From Massilia sp. BJB1822 (lineage in GTDB: Bacteria; Pseudomonadota; Gammaproteobacteria; Burkholderiales; Burkholderiaceae_D): a stretch of 64,000 nucleotides of DNA. Positions 45,868 through 56,019 of the stretch are shown one piece after another; the first letter of the stretch is position 1; every line of letters starts with the position of its first letter. The DNA is taken from positions 496,001 to 560,000 of the forward strand of contig NZ_JABWEB010000001.1 of the NCBI RefSeq assembly GCF_013369485.1, given 5' to 3'. Under the pieces are notes generated by a model. That model was given only the letters and a program-made list of their open reading frames with translations. It ran no database searches and was not told the DNA's origin. The translations under genes and the position numbers were made by a program.

Positions 45868-46959
45868 ATGGCAACCGTTCAGCTCCAGGGTATTTTCAAG
45901 CGCTACGGCGATAACCAGGTGGTGCATGGCGTCGACCTGTGCATCGCGCACGGCGAATTCATTGTGCTGGTCGGTCCCAGCGGCTGCGGCAAGACCACGC
46001 TGATGCGCATGGTGGCCGGTTTGGAGGATATCAGCGGTGGCGACCTATTGATCGACGGCGCGCGCGCCAACGAGCTGCCGCCGCAGCAGCGCAATATCGG
46101 CATGGTGTTCCAAAGTTATGCCTTGTATCCGCATCTGTCGGTGTACGAGAACATCGCTTTCGGCCCGCGCCTGCGCAAGGAGCCGGAATCGAGCTTTCGT
46201 CCGCGCATTGAAGCGGCGGCGCGCATGCTGAATCTGACGCTGTATCTGGAACGCTTGCCGCGCGCCCTGTCCGGTGGCCAGCGGCAGCGCGTGGCCATGG
46301 GCCGCGCCATCGTGCGCGAGCCGGCCCTGTTCCTGTTCGACGAGCCGCTGTCAAACCTGGATGCCAAGCTGCGCGTGCAGATGCGCACCGAGATCAAGGC
46401 CCTGCATCAGCGCCTGAAGAACACCATCATCTATGTCACCCACGACCAGATCGAGGCCATGACCATGGCTGACCGCATCGTGGTGATGAATGCGGGCCGC
46501 ATCGAGCAGGTGGGCGCGCCGCTGGAGCTGTACGACCGTCCCGCGAATCTCTTCGTGGCGGGCTTTATCGGCTCGCCCGGCATGAATTTCATCGAGGGCG
46601 AGATCCAGCGCGAGACCTACGGCGCAAGCCTGGTCTGCGCCGATGGCACGCGCATCCATGTGCAGGCACCGGGTATCGAACATGGCAGCCGCGTCACGCT
46701 CGGCATCCGCCCCGAGCACATCGTCGCCGGACAGGGCGAGGTGCGCGTGAATGTCGAGGTGGTCGAGCCGACCGGCGCCGAAACCCATCTGTATGCGAAG
46801 CTGGGTGGCCAGCCGCTGTGCGTGGCTGCCGCCGGACGGCTGGCTGTGCAGCCGGGCGATGCGCTCTCGCTGCTGTTGCCGGAAACGCGACTACACTATT
46901 TCGACAGCGCCACCGGGGCGCGACTCAACCAGGATCATCCCCATGAACAAGCTGCCTGA
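45868..46959 (+). CDS. Sugar ABC transporter ATP-binding protein, MalK/UgpC type
   Basis: 363 residues. The ATPase core has Walker A GPSGCGKTT, the signature LSGGQRQRVAMGRA, Walker B LFLFDEPLSNLDAK and the switch His in VTHDQ. The C-terminal TOBE-like regulatory domain (from about 235) is typical of carbohydrate importers. No permease is next to it; the matching permeases and binding protein lie on the other strand at 53.0-56.0 kb, so it probably energises those. It overlaps the next gene by 17 bases. Confidence 0.92.
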   Translation: MATVQLQGIFKRYGDNQVVHGVDLCIAHGEFIVLVGPSGCGKTTLMRMVAGLEDISGGDLLIDGARANELPPQQRNIGMVFQSYALYPHLSVYENIAFGPRLRKEPESSFRPRIEAAARMLNLTLYLERLPRALSGGQRQRVAMGRAIVREPALFLFDEPLSNLDAKLRVQMRTEIKALHQRLKNTIIYVTHDQIEAMTMADRIVVMNAGRIEQVGAPLELYDRPANLFVAGFIGSPGMNFIEGEIQRETYGASLVCADGTRIHVQAPGIEHGSRVTLGIRPEHIVAGQGEVRVNVEVVEPTGAETHLYAKLGGQPLCVAAAGRLAVQPGDALSLLLPETRLHYFDSATGARLNQDHPHEQAA

Positions 46960-48265
46960 CGGCGGGCTGGCGCTCGCCTCCCTTGAAGAGCAATTGCTGC
47001 AACCGGGCGTGAAGGGCCTGCCCATTACCGAACCCCTGCGCCAGGGCGCCATCGGCGTGCAGCGCTGGAATGTGCTGGCGGGCGACACTAGCTTCCCCGT
47101 GGCCGTGCTCAAGCAGTCGGCCCTGCAGCACAATCTGGACTGGATGCAGCGCTTCTGCCAGCGCTACGGCGTGGTGCTGGCGCCGCATGGCAAGACCACC
47201 ATGAGTCCCCAACTGTTCGGCGCCCAGCTGGGCAATGGCGCCTGGGGCATCACGCTGGCCACCATCAGCCAGGTGCAGATCGCATACCGCTTCGGCGTGC
47301 GCCGCGTGCTGCTGGCCAACGAGCTGGTGGCGCCGGCCGATATCCGCGCCGTGCTGCATCTGATGAAGGAAGATGCAGGCTTCGAATTCTTCGCTCTGGT
47401 CGATTCGGCCGAAGGCGTGGCGCGCCTGTCGCAGGCAGTGCAGCGCAGCGGTTTGCAGCGCCCCTTGCCGCTGCTGGTGGAACTGGGCATCGCCGGTAAG
47501 CGTGCCGGCTGCCGCAGTGCGCAACAGGTGCTGGAACTGGCGCGCGCCGTGGCGCAGGCGCCGGGTCTGGAGCTGGCGGGCATCGAAGGTTATGAAGGCC
47601 TGCTGGTCAGCCATGACCGCGCCGCCGATGTGGAGGCGGTATCCGCCTTCGTCGCGCAGATCGTGGAGATCGTGCGCCAGGCCGACAAGGAAGGCTTGTT
47701 CGGCGGAACGCAGATTCTGCTCTCCGCCGGCGGCTCCGCCTATTTCGATTTGGTGGCGCGCGGCTTCTCGCGCATCGATGGCCTGTCGCGTCCCGTGCTG
47801 CCGGTGCTGCGCAGCGGCTGCTACCTGACCAATGACCATGGCTTCTACCACGGCCTGACGCAGGAACTGGGCGAGCGCGAAGGCGCGGTGCTGAAGGATG
47901 GCTTGCTGCCCGCGCTGGAAGTGTGGAGCGTGGTGCTGTCGCGGCCTGAGCCGACGCTGGCGATTCTCTCCATGGGCAAGCGCGATGCTTCCTACGATAT
48001 CGACCTGCCATTGCCCCTGCTGGCCCACCGTCCCGGCGACGCCAAACCGCAAGCTCTGCCCGAAGGCGCGCGCATCGAAAAGATGAACGACCAGCATGCC
48101 TATCTGCGCCTGCCGGAAGGCCATGCGCTATGCGAAACGCTGCAAGTGGGCGATTTGATTGGCTGCGGCATCTCCCACCCCTGCACCACTTTCGATAAAT
48201 GGACGCTGCTGCTGGCAGTGGACGATGACTACACCGTGCACCATGCCATCAACACCTTCTTCTGA
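46943..48265 (+). CDS. Fold-III PLP enzyme of D-serine dehydratase/D-threonine aldolase type
   Basis: 440 residues with an alanine racemase-like barrel. The PLP lysine is Lys84 (LAPHGKTTMSP), and the C-terminal part has HPCTTFDKW, where the zinc-binding region of D-serine dehydratases lies. Start 46943 is preceded by AGGA at 8 bases. This family includes enzymes that remove water and ammonia from beta-hydroxy D-amino acids. D-galactosaminate, an aldonic acid with a 2-amino and 3-hydroxy group, would give 2-keto-3-deoxygalactonate, the substrate of DgoK in this cluster. D-serine or D-threonine remain alternatives. Confidence 0.82.
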   Translation: MNKLPDGGLALASLEEQLLQPGVKGLPITEPLRQGAIGVQRWNVLAGDTSFPVAVLKQSALQHNLDWMQRFCQRYGVVLAPHGKTTMSPQLFGAQLGNGAWGITLATISQVQIAYRFGVRRVLLANELVAPADIRAVLHLMKEDAGFEFFALVDSAEGVARLSQAVQRSGLQRPLPLLVELGIAGKRAGCRSAQQVLELARAVAQAPGLELAGIEGYEGLLVSHDRAADVEAVSAFVAQIVEIVRQADKEGLFGGTQILLSAGGSAYFDLVARGFSRIDGLSRPVLPVLRSGCYLTNDHGFYHGLTQELGEREGAVLKDGLLPALEVWSVVLSRPEPTLAILSMGKRDASYDIDLPLPLLAHRPGDAKPQALPEGARIEKMNDQHAYLRLPEGHALCETLQVGDLIGCGISHPCTTFDKWTLLLAVDDDYTVHHAINTFF

Positions 48266-48269
48266 TCTG

Positions 48270-49721
48270 ATGATCCGCAACGCCGAGGTCTACGACGGCA
48301 GCGGCAGTCCCGCCTTCCGCGCCGATGTGGCGTTGCGCGCAGGCCGCATCGCCGCCATTGCCCCAGCCGGATCGCTGCAAGCACCGCCCGGCGCGTGCCT
48401 GATCGATGCGCAAGGCCTGGCCCTGGCTCCCGGCTTCATCGACGTCCACACGCATGATGACCGCCAAGTGCTGGATTCTCCAGCCATGCTGCCCAAACTG
48501 ACCCAGGGTGTTACCACCGTCATCACCGGTAACTGCGGCATCAGCCTCGCTCCGTGGCAGGCGACGATGGCGCCGCCTGCGCCGCTGTCGCTGATCGGTA
48601 CCCAGCCCGATTACCGATTCGCCAGCGTGGCCGATTACGCTAGCGCCGTGCAGGATGCGCGGCCCGCCGTCAATGTCGGCATGCTGATCGGCCATTCGAC
48701 CTTGCGCGTGAACGCCATGCGCGACACCCAGGCGCGCGCCACGGCGCAGGAGATCGAGGCCATGCGCGCTTTGCTGGATGAGGGCATGCGTGCCGGCGCG
48801 CTCGGCTTCAGTTCCGGCCTGTTCTACAAGACCAGCAGCCACGCCAACAATGATGAGGTGATCGCGCTTGCCAGCGTGGCGGCCGAACATGGCGGCATCT
48901 ACACCTCGCATATCCGCGACGAATACGACGGCGTGATCGACGCGCTCAACGAAGCCTGCGACGCGGGCCGCGCGGCGCGCTTGCCGGTGGTGCTGTCGCA
49001 TCATAAATGTGCCGGTCCCGCCAACTGGGGCCGCAGCAGTGAAACCCTGGCCCTCATTACAGAACGCCGCCGCACGCAGGCCGTGGGCCTGGACGCTTAT
49101 CCCTATGTGGCAGGTTCCACCGTGCTCGATCCCGATTATGTGGACGGCGTGATCCGCATCATGGTCAGCTGGTCGCAGGCCCACCCGCAGATGGCCGGCC
49201 GAGATTTGTCCGATATCGCTGCCGAATGGGGCGTGGACCAGAAGGAAGCGGCGCGCCGCCTGCATCCGGCCGGCGCCGTGTATTTCCAGATGCGCGAAGA
49301 TGATGTGCGGCGCGTGTTGTCCTATCCGCATACCATGATTGGCTCGGACGGCCTGCCGCACGACGCCCATCCCCATCCGCGCCTGTGGGGCAGCTTCCCG
49401 CGCGTGCTGGGCCACTACTGCCGCGAAGAGCAGCTGTTTACGCTGCCGGAAGCAATACGCCGCATGACCAGCCTTTCGGCCGACACGTTCGGCCTGAAAC
49501 AGCGCGGCCGTGTCGCCGTCGGTTGCTGGGCCGATCTGGTGCTGTTCGATCCGGCCACCGTGGCCGACCGTGCCAGCTTCGCCCAGCCCAAGCAGGCGGC
49601 GGCCGGCATCGTTTGCGTGCTGGTGAACGGCGAAGTGGCGCTGGAAGCCGGCGTGCCGGCAGCGGCGCGCCATGGCCGCGTGCTGCGGCGGCAGGAAGAA
49701 CGCTACTCGCCGGCGGAATGA
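48270..49721 (+). CDS. N-acyl-D-amino acid deacylase family amidohydrolase
   Basis: A 483-residue zinc amidohydrolase of the D-aminoacylase family. Seen: metal site FIDVHTHDD, the Cys loop TGNCGIS, His residues in TSHIRDE and LSHHKC, and the catalytic Asp in IGSDGLPHDAHPHPR. It follows the PLP enzyme directly. N-acetylgalactosaminate is chemically an N-acyl-D-amino acid, so deacetylation of that intermediate fits the cluster; ordinary N-acyl-D-amino acids are the other option. No signal peptide, hence cytosolic. The 3' end overlaps the convergent LysR gene by 19 bases. Confidence 0.88.
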   Translation: MIRNAEVYDGSGSPAFRADVALRAGRIAAIAPAGSLQAPPGACLIDAQGLALAPGFIDVHTHDDRQVLDSPAMLPKLTQGVTTVITGNCGISLAPWQATMAPPAPLSLIGTQPDYRFASVADYASAVQDARPAVNVGMLIGHSTLRVNAMRDTQARATAQEIEAMRALLDEGMRAGALGFSSGLFYKTSSHANNDEVIALASVAAEHGGIYTSHIRDEYDGVIDALNEACDAGRAARLPVVLSHHKCAGPANWGRSSETLALITERRRTQAVGLDAYPYVAGSTVLDPDYVDGVIRIMVSWSQAHPQMAGRDLSDIAAEWGVDQKEAARRLHPAGAVYFQMREDDVRRVLSYPHTMIGSDGLPHDAHPHPRLWGSFPRVLGHYCREEQLFTLPEAIRRMTSLSADTFGLKQRGRVAVGCWADLVLFDPATVADRASFAQPKQAAAGIVCVLVNGEVALEAGVPAAARHGRVLRRQEERYSPAE

Positions 49722-50596
49722 TTCAACTCGGCCAGCAGCCAGCTGCGGAAAGCCTGGAAGGCCGGATTCTTGCGCGTTTCCGGCGCGTGGATCAGGTAGT
49801 AGTGCAGGCGCAGCGGCGTGGCGATATCGAACAGGCGCACCAGGCGGCCCGCCGCCACGTCGTAATCGATCAGCAGGCGCTGGGCCAGCGCCACGCCCTG
49901 GCCGTCGATAGCCGCCTGCAGCGCCATCAGCGCTTGCGAGAACACCAGCCCCTGGCGCACATCGACATCGCCCACGCCCGCCGCCGACAGCCACTCTTCC
50001 CAGTTGGGATAGTCGGCGTCGTTGAGGGGACTGACTTCATGCAGCAGCGTGACATTGGCCAGATCAGACGGTGTGCGGATGCGCGCCTTCAGCTCCGGGC
50101 TGCACACCGGGATCAGGCCCGTGGACAGGAAAGGTTCGACACTGAGATCGGCGAAACCGGCGCGGCGCGAATCGATGGTGATGTCGCTATTGCGGTAATT
50201 GCGTTCGCCGTCGGTATTGATTTCGACGCGGATCTCGGGATGCTGGGCCAGAAAGCGGTACAGGCGCGGCACCAGCCACTTCGCGCCAAAGGTCGGCGCT
50301 ACCGCCACCTTCAGCACCGCGTTGTTCTCGTCCATCAGTTCATCGGTGGCTTGGGCCAGGGCGCGAAACGCTTCGCGCACGCGCGGCAGATAGCGTTCGC
50401 CCGCCACGGTCAGGGCCAGCACATTATTGGTGCGCACAAACAGCTTGATGCCCAGGTGGTCTTCCAGCAGTTTGATCTGGTGGCTGACCGCCGCCGTGGT
50501 CACGCACAGCTCTTCCGCCGCGCGCGTGAAGCTCAGGCGCTGGGCAGCCGTTTCAAATACGCGCAGTGAATTAAGCGGGGGGAGCTTGCGTGCCAT
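49703..50596 (-). CDS. LysR-family regulator, GcvA-like
   Basis: 297 residues from the ATG at 50596 (MARKLPPLNSLRVFETAAQR, the usual GcvA-type start). Helix-turn-helix SFTRAAEELCVTTAAVSHQI; effector domain from about 95 (FGAKWLVPRLYRF). It is divergent from dgoK with a 296-base AT-rich gap, so it probably controls dgoK-dgoA and perhaps the rest of the island. The ligand may be a pathway intermediate. A longer start at 50626 adds ten residues without an SD. Confidence 0.9.
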   Translation of the reverse strand: MARKLPPLNSLRVFETAAQRLSFTRAAEELCVTTAAVSHQIKLLEDHLGIKLFVRTNNVLALTVAGERYLPRVREAFRALAQATDELMDENNAVLKVAVAPTFGAKWLVPRLYRFLAQHPEIRVEINTDGERNYRNSDITIDSRRAGFADLSVEPFLSTGLIPVCSPELKARIRTPSDLANVTLLHEVSPLNDADYPNWEEWLSAAGVGDVDVRQGLVFSQALMALQAAIDGQGVALAQRLLIDYDVAAGRLVRLFDIATPLRLHYYLIHAPETRKNPAFQAFRSWLLAELNHSAGE

Positions 50597-50892
50597 ATTG
50601 CTGTTATATTGATAATCGTGGAGCAATCGGTCTCAATAATAACCCAGATCAAATGAATTTCACAATTCCCTTATTGAAATTGTGCGCGGCGAGTGCCAAA
50701 ACATGCCGATGAAAGGCATGAAAGTTCATAAAATCAATAGCTTGTGACGCCTTAATTTTTTTTGAACGACTGCCTTAATATTCGTCGCTGTCGCAATTAG
50801 CGGGAAACGGTTATATTTGAACAGGTAATAATGGCGATAATATTGAGCTTGAATATCACGGCGCCTGCCATTTAATTTTTTATTCAAATCAA
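50597..50892. promoter_or_regulatory. AT-rich divergent control region between lysR and dgoK
   Basis: No gene is seen. Features: an inverted repeat CACAATT, ten bases, AATTGTG at 50661-50684, 65 bases before the lysR start and a plausible LysR site; and CCTTAATTTTTTTTGAAC around 50750, loosely like the motif upstream of GH31. The base composition is much richer in A and T than the surrounding genes. Confidence 0.45.
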
Positions 50893-51894
50893 ATGAAGAT
50901 ATTGACGATCGATACCGGCACGACGAATACCCGCATCACGCTCTGGCGCGATGGCAAGGCGGTCAGTGTGGCCGCCACCCAGGTGGGGGTGCGCGACACC
51001 GCCATCACCGGCAGCCGCAGCAAGCTCGATGAAGCGGTGCGCGATACGATCGCCGCCGCGCTGGAAAAAGGCCAGGCCACGCCGGACGAGGTGGACCTGG
51101 TGCTCGCATCGGGCATGATCACCTCGAATGTCGGCCTGCACGAGATTCCCCATGTGCTGGCGCCGGCCGGCATCGCCGATCTGGCGCAGGGCATGGAGTG
51201 CGAGCTGCTGCCGCATATTTTCAGCAAGCCTATCTGGTTTGTTCCCGGTGTGCGCAATGATGTGGAGAATATCGGCCTGCACAACTGCGAAGAGATGGAC
51301 ATGATGCGCGGCGAAGAGGTTGAGGTCATGGGCCTGATCGAACGCCTGTCGCTGCGCGGCCCGGCCATGCTGATCATGCCGGGATCGCATTCGAAATTCG
51401 TCTGCATCGACGAGAGCAACCAGATCACCGGCTGCGTCACCACCCTGTCCGGCGAACTGCTGCACATCATCACCCACAACACGATCCTGGCCGACTCGCT
51501 CGACCGCGATTTCGCCACCGAGATCAATCCCGAAATGCTGCTGGCCGGCGCGGAGCTGGCCAAGCGCATCGGCCTGGGGCGCGCCTGCTTCAATGTGCGC
51601 ACCCTGGACCAGTTCACCATCTACCAGCGCAACGACCGCGCCAACTTCCTGCTGGGCGCCGTGCTGGGCGCGGACCTGCTGACGCTCAAGAACAGCAACG
51701 CCATCCGCATGCGGCCCGGCATCGACGTCATCATCGCCGGCAAGCCGATTCTGAAGCAGGCCTTGGCCCTGCTGGTGCAGAACGACGATTACTTCTCCGG
51801 TGACGTCACGGTGGTGCCGGACGACTTGCAGCCGCAGCTCGCGGGCCTGGGCGCGATCGCTGTTGCCCGCGCCAGAAAGCTGGTGACGCCATGA
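50893..51894 (+). CDS. dgoK: 2-dehydro-3-deoxygalactonokinase
   Basis: Phosphorylates 2-keto-3-deoxygalactonate at C6 with ATP. The 333 residues match DgoK of the actin-like ATPase fold: phosphate loop IDTGTTNTRITLW, LASGMITSNVGLHE, and IMPGSHSKFVCID. Because DgoK is unrelated to the PfkB-type gluconate kinase KdgK, the family itself points to a galacto-configured substrate. The stop overlaps the dgoA start (ATGATGA). No clear SD before the ATG. Confidence 0.94.
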   Translation: MKILTIDTGTTNTRITLWRDGKAVSVAATQVGVRDTAITGSRSKLDEAVRDTIAAALEKGQATPDEVDLVLASGMITSNVGLHEIPHVLAPAGIADLAQGMECELLPHIFSKPIWFVPGVRNDVENIGLHNCEEMDMMRGEEVEVMGLIERLSLRGPAMLIMPGSHSKFVCIDESNQITGCVTTLSGELLHIITHNTILADSLDRDFATEINPEMLLAGAELAKRIGLGRACFNVRTLDQFTIYQRNDRANFLLGAVLGADLLTLKNSNAIRMRPGIDVIIAGKPILKQALALLVQNDDYFSGDVTVVPDDLQPQLAGLGAIAVARARKLVTP

Positions 51895-52571
51895 TGAAGC
51901 TCGAAGTCCTGCAGGCCATCCGCGAAGCGGGCATGGTCGCCATCGTGCGCGCCGATTCGGCGCAGGAAGCCTTGCTGCAGGCCGAAGCCTGCATCGAAGG
52001 CGGCGTGCGCGCGCTGGAAGTGGCCTTCACCACGCCCGGCGCGCTGGATGTGATCAAGGCCCTGCGCGAACGCCACGCTGGCCGCGTGCTGATCGGCGCG
52101 GGAACGGTGCTGGATACGGAAACCGCGCGCCTGGCGATTCTGGCTGGGGCGCAGTTCATGATTGCGCCGAATGTGAATGTGGACGTGATCCGCCTGTGCA
52201 ACCGCTATCAGATCGTGTCCATGCCGGGCGCGCTGACGCCGACCGAGGTGGTGCAGGCGGCGGAAGCGGGCGCCGATATCGTCAAGGTCTTCCCGGCCGA
52301 TGCGGTCGGCCCGCATTACGTGGCCGCACTGCGCGCGCCGCTGCCGCATATCGCCCTGATGCCGACCGGCGGCGTGACGCTGGAAAACCTGGGTACATGG
52401 TTCAAATACGGTGCCGTCGCCGTCGGCATCGGCGGCAGCATGACGGGACCGGCGAAGAAGGGCAATTACGCCGAAGTCACTGCCAACGCCGCAGCCTTCG
52501 TGGCGCGCCTGGCGGCCATCCGCAAGGAAGCCGCTGGGGCATACAGTCAAGCTGGGAGGGGGCCGCGCTGA
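51891..52571 (+). CDS. dgoA: 2-dehydro-3-deoxy-6-phosphogalactonate aldolase
   Basis: Splits the DgoK product into pyruvate and glyceraldehyde 3-phosphate. The 226 residues match class I KDPG/KDPGal aldolases: Glu in ALEVAFTTPG, GAGTVLD, the Schiff-base lysine in DIVKVFPAD, and the phosphate-binding GGVTLEN and GIGGSM. Translationally coupled to dgoK. Together they form the lower part of the galactonate pathway; no galactonate dehydratase gene is present, so the keto-deoxy acid must come from another route. Confidence 0.92.
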   Translation: MMKLEVLQAIREAGMVAIVRADSAQEALLQAEACIEGGVRALEVAFTTPGALDVIKALRERHAGRVLIGAGTVLDTETARLAILAGAQFMIAPNVNVDVIRLCNRYQIVSMPGALTPTEVVQAAEAGADIVKVFPADAVGPHYVAALRAPLPHIALMPTGGVTLENLGTWFKYGAVAVGIGGSMTGPAKKGNYAEVTANAAAFVARLAAIRKEAAGAYSQAGRGPR

Positions 52572-52592
52572 AGCGGCGGCCCCGGCCAGCTT
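52549..52592. terminator. Hairpin between convergent dgoA and ridA
   Basis: AAGCTGG at 52549-52555 pairs with CCAGCTT at 52586-52592, enclosing a GC-rich inner stem GGGGCCGC/GCGGCGGCCCC. It overlaps the last codons of dgoA and the ridA stop. No T-run on either side, so it may slow polymerase or work with another factor. Confidence 0.4.
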
Positions 52593-52986
52593 AGTCCAGC
52601 GGCTTGTAGGCCACCACTTCCATTTCGATCTTACAGTCCACCATCATCGCCGACTGCACGCAGGAACGCGCGGGCATCGGGTCTTTGAAGTATTCCTGGT
52701 AAACGCGGTTGAAGGTCCAGAAATCGCGCGTGTCGTCCAGCCAGATCGTTACCTTGATCACGTCTTCCAGGGTGCAGCCGGCCAGTGCCAGCACCTTTTG
52801 CACATTGCCGATGGTGGTGCGCGTCTGCGCCTCGATGCCGCCGTATTCGATCTCGCCGTTTTCCTTCATCGCCACCTGGCCTGAGATGTAGACGAAGTCG
52901 CCGGCGCGCACCGCTGGCGAGAAGGGCAGGCGCTGTCCGCCCGCGCCGGACGGCACATTGCCGTAGGCGATTTTCTGTTTGCTCAT
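52591..52986 (-). CDS. RidA-family enamine/imine deaminase
   Basis: 131 residues. RidA proteins hydrolyse reactive enamine and imine intermediates released by PLP enzymes. The substrate-binding Arg is present (PMPARSCVQ) and the Glu near the C-terminus (IEMEVVAY), so activity is expected. AAGGAAA lies about 6 bases before the ATG at 52986. It follows the permease gene and ends the SBP-permease-permease-ridA run. In this island it could speed hydrolysis of the enamine formed by the PLP dehydratase at 46943-48265. Confidence 0.9.
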   Translation of the reverse strand: MSKQKIAYGNVPSGAGGQRLPFSPAVRAGDFVYISGQVAMKENGEIEYGGIEAQTRTTIGNVQKVLALAGCTLEDVIKVTIWLDDTRDFWTFNRVYQEYFKDPMPARSCVQSAMMVDCKIEMEVVAYKPLD

Positions 52987-53011
52987 GCTGCTTTCCTTGC
53001 AGTGGTTGGGA

Positions 53012-53857
53012 TTATTTAACGGAACCAAGCGCCAGGCCGCCCACCAGGAAGCGCTGCAGCCAGGCGAAGAGGACGGCGACGGGAATGGTGGCGCACAGCG
53101 TGGCCGCCATCACCAGCTGCCACTCCACGGTGTACTGGCCGGCCACCATGTCCACGATCTGCACCGTCAGCGTCTTGTTTTCGGGCGAGCGGATCAGGGT
53201 GTAGACGACCGCGAATTCGTTCCAGGCGTTGATGAAGGTGAAGATGAAGCTGACCGCGATGGCCGGTGTGGCCAGCGGCAGGAAAACGCGCAGCGCGGCG
53301 CGTCCCTGGCCGCAGCCTTCCAGCCATGCCGCTTCTTCCAGGTCGCGCGGAATGGTGGCGAAGTAGGACGACAGCATCCACACGGCGAAAGCGATATTGA
53401 AGGCGGCGTAGGCGACGATCACGCCGAAGTGGCTGTCCACCAGATTGGCGCCATCCCATGAGATATTGGCCGCCATCTTGAACAGGCCCAGCACCAGCAG
53501 GATGGGGGAGAGCATCTGCGTCACCAGCAGGAACTGGCGGTAATGGCTGCGGCCACGGAAGGGGAAGCGCGCCATCGCATACGCGGCCGGCACGCTGGCG
53601 GCCAAGGTCAGCGCGGTGGAGGCAATGCTGACGATCACGCTGTTTTTCAGCGCCGGGCCGAAATTCGCGCCGTGCCACATATCGATGAAATTCTGCCAGC
53701 GCCACTGCACCGGCAGCCAGCGCGTGGGGAAGCTGAACACTTCCTCGGCCGGTTTCAGCGCCGTGAAGAACATCACGGCAAACGGGAAGAGAATGATCAC
53801 GACGAAGGGCGAGAGCGCCAGCCAGGCCCACAGGCTGCGTTTCAGTTTCGGATTCAC
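53012..53857 (-). CDS. Carbohydrate ABC transporter permease, MalG type
   Basis: 281 residues with about six membrane helices. The cytoplasmic EAA loop reads [23 protein letters not shown] and should contact the ATPase. I chose the GTG at 53857: AAGGAGG lies 7 bases upstream and the frame before it has no family match. The start overlaps the stop of the preceding permease (GTGA), giving translational coupling. Partner of the MalF-type permease and the binding protein just upstream. Confidence 0.92.
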   Translation of the reverse strand: MNPKLKRSLWAWLALSPFVVIILFPFAVMFFTALKPAEEVFSFPTRWLPVQWRWQNFIDMWHGANFGPALKNSVIVSIASTALTLAASVPAAYAMARFPFRGRSHYRQFLLVTQMLSPILLVLGLFKMAANISWDGANLVDSHFGVIVAYAAFNIAFAVWMLSSYFATIPRDLEEAAWLEGCGQGRAALRVFLPLATPAIAVSFIFTFINAWNEFAVVYTLIRSPENKTLTVQIVDMVAGQYTVEWQLVMAATLCATIPVAVLFAWLQRFLVGGLALGSVK

Positions 53858-54723
53858 GCTGCATCCTCCTTCGGCTGCATGCGGATATACAGCCAGGTAA
53901 ATGCCAGCAGAATCGCCAGCATGATGAGCGAGATCGCCGCCGCCTGTCCCGGGCGTCCCAGGCGGAAGCCCAGCTCGTACAGATAGGTAACGAGGATATG
54001 GGTGGAGTTGCTTGGGCCTCCCTGCGTCATCACCCAGATGATGGGGAAGGAGTTGAACACATAGATCACGTTCAGCACCACCGCCATATTGATGAATGGC
54101 CGCAACGAGGGCACGGTCAGCAGGCGGAATTGCTGCCAGGCCGTGGCGCCCTCCATGCGCGCCGCTTCGTAAATATCCTGCGGCACCGAGGATAGGCCGC
54201 CCAGCAGCAGGGTCACGGTGAACGGCATGGACACCATGATGCCGACCAGGATCTCGGCCGGGAAGGCCAGCGCGGCGCTGGCCAGCCACTGCACCGGCTT
54301 GTCGATCATGCCCAGCGCCTGCAGGCTCAGATTGACCATGCCGAATTCGTCGTTGAAGGCCCAGCGCCAGACGATGGCCGTCATCGTCAGCGATACCGCC
54401 CAGGGCAGCATGATGATGGTGCGCGCCAGCGAGCGGCCATGGAAGTCCTGGTTCAGGATCAGGGCCAGCGGCATGGAAATGAGCAGCGAGCCGCCCACCA
54501 CGGCCACCGTCCAGATCAGGGTGCGCAGCAGGGTGGCGTGAAATACCGGGTCGATGAAGATGCCGGTGAAGTTGCCCAGGCCGGCGAAACCGCGCACCAC
54601 GCCGAAGCGCGAAATCTCATGCAGCGACTGGTAAGCCATATGGAACACGGGATAGCCGATGATGAACAGCGCCAGGGCCAGGCTGGGCGCGATCAGCAGC
54701 CAGGGTTTGCGTGCGGACGTCAT
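53854..54723 (-). CDS. Carbohydrate ABC transporter permease, MalF type
   Basis: 289 residues, about six membrane helices, starting [20 protein letters not shown]. The EAA loop reads [21 protein letters not shown]. The ATG at 54723 has AAGGTG 6 bases upstream; a TTG at 54738 would add five residues. It lies between the binding-protein gene and the MalG-type permease. Belongs to the CUT1 group, which normally imports oligosaccharides or amino-sugar-containing sugars. Confidence 0.92.
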   Translation of the reverse strand: MTSARKPWLLIAPSLALALFIIGYPVFHMAYQSLHEISRFGVVRGFAGLGNFTGIFIDPVFHATLLRTLIWTVAVVGGSLLISMPLALILNQDFHGRSLARTIIMLPWAVSLTMTAIVWRWAFNDEFGMVNLSLQALGMIDKPVQWLASAALAFPAEILVGIMVSMPFTVTLLLGGLSSVPQDIYEAARMEGATAWQQFRLLTVPSLRPFINMAVVLNVIYVFNSFPIIWVMTQGGPSNSTHILVTYLYELGFRLGRPGQAAAISLIMLAILLAFTWLYIRMQPKEDAA

Positions 54724-54734
54724 TCCTGTCACCT

Positions 54735-55973
54735 TCAATTTTTCTTAAGCGCCTGCTCCGCCTCGGCGGCGGCCGTGCCCAGCGCCTGTTCCGGCGTGGC
54801 CCGGTTCAGATACACGGCCTGCATGGCGTTGCTGACGGATTTGGCGATGTCTTCCCAGGCTTGCACCGTGGGCGTGAAGCGGGCCGTTGGCAGCATGTCG
54901 ACAAAGGAGCGCGTGAGCGGATCGGCGAAGGCGGGATCGGCCGCCTCCTCCTTGGTGGTCGGCATAAAGCCTTCCGCGCTGGTGAAGGCCACGCGCGGCG
55001 CCTTGGTGAACAGGAAGTCCATGAACTTCCACGCCGAGCGCTTGACGCGCGAGTTCTTGAACAGGATCAGGGAGTCGGTGGTGGCAAAGGTGGCGGCGCG
55101 GCCGGCCGTGGGAATCGGGACGATACCCCATTGCAGGCCGGGGACTTCCTTCTGCAGCTGCTTCACCACGAAGGGCGCCGAAATCATCATGCCCAGGCGG
55201 CCCTGCTTGAACAGGTTCTGCACGTCTTCCCGGCTATAGCTGGTGACGCCGGGCTGGGTCAGGCCTTCGCCGATCAGCGACTGGTACAGCTTCGCCGACT
55301 TGATGGCGGCGGGGGAGGCGAAAGCGGGCTTGCCCTGCGCGTCGAGCAGCTCGCCGCCGTGCGTCCACAGCGCGTAGTACCAGTACACATCGGTTTCGAT
55401 CTCCTTGCCCTGCAGGCCGAAGCCATAACCGCCGTTTTGCTTGATGCGGCGCGCCGCCTGCTGCACATCGCTCCAGGTGGCGGGACCGTCCGGGAAGCCG
55501 GCCTTGGCCAGCATCTGCTTGTTGTAGAACAGGCCGCGCACCGAGGCGGCGATGGGCAGGCCATAGGTTTTGCCCTGGGCCTGGCCAGGCGTGAGGAAGG
55601 CGCCGATGAAACGCTCGCGGAAAGCCGGGTCCATATAGCCGTCCAGCGGCTCGACCAGATCGTCCTGCAGCATTTCGGGCAGCCAGCGCGTGCCGATGAT
55701 GGAAATATCGGCGTTCACGCCGCCGGCCACGTCGATCTGCAGCTTTTGCAGCAGGCTGTCCCAGTTCACATCCTCGACCTTGATGCGGATGCCGGGATTG
55801 GCGCGCTCGAACTGCTCCGCCATCTGGCGGAAGTAGGGTGCCGTGCCATTGCTGTAGTGGGCCACGGTGACGCGCACGGTTTCCATGCCATAGGCGGCCG
55901 GAGCGCACAGTAAGGCGCCGATCAGCGTACTGAATGTCAGTCCCTGCAAACCCCTGAAGAAGTGTGATCGCAT
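54735..55973 (-). CDS. Extracellular sugar-binding protein of ABC importer
   Basis: 412 residues of the family 1 solute-binding type. A signal peptide (about 1-29, [18 protein letters not shown]) sends it to the periplasm; no lipobox cysteine. The mature protein starts with [19 protein letters not shown] and has the two-lobe pattern of maltose-type binding proteins. First gene of the importer run, divergent from the TonB-dependent receptor gene, so outer- and inner-membrane uptake share one control region. Ligand not determinable; a GalNAc-containing sugar is inferred. Confidence 0.92.
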   Translation of the reverse strand: MRSHFFRGLQGLTFSTLIGALLCAPAAYGMETVRVTVAHYSNGTAPYFRQMAEQFERANPGIRIKVEDVNWDSLLQKLQIDVAGGVNADISIIGTRWLPEMLQDDLVEPLDGYMDPAFRERFIGAFLTPGQAQGKTYGLPIAASVRGLFYNKQMLAKAGFPDGPATWSDVQQAARRIKQNGGYGFGLQGKEIETDVYWYYALWTHGGELLDAQGKPAFASPAAIKSAKLYQSLIGEGLTQPGVTSYSREDVQNLFKQGRLGMMISAPFVVKQLQKEVPGLQWGIVPIPTAGRAATFATTDSLILFKNSRVKRSAWKFMDFLFTKAPRVAFTSAEGFMPTTKEEAADPAFADPLTRSFVDMLPTARFTPTVQAWEDIAKSVSNAMQAVYLNRATPEQALGTAAAEAEQALKKN

Positions 55974-56019
55974 AGCCGTGTCATGGTGGTATTCCAGAGA
56001 CTATAAGTCGCTCCCCGGC

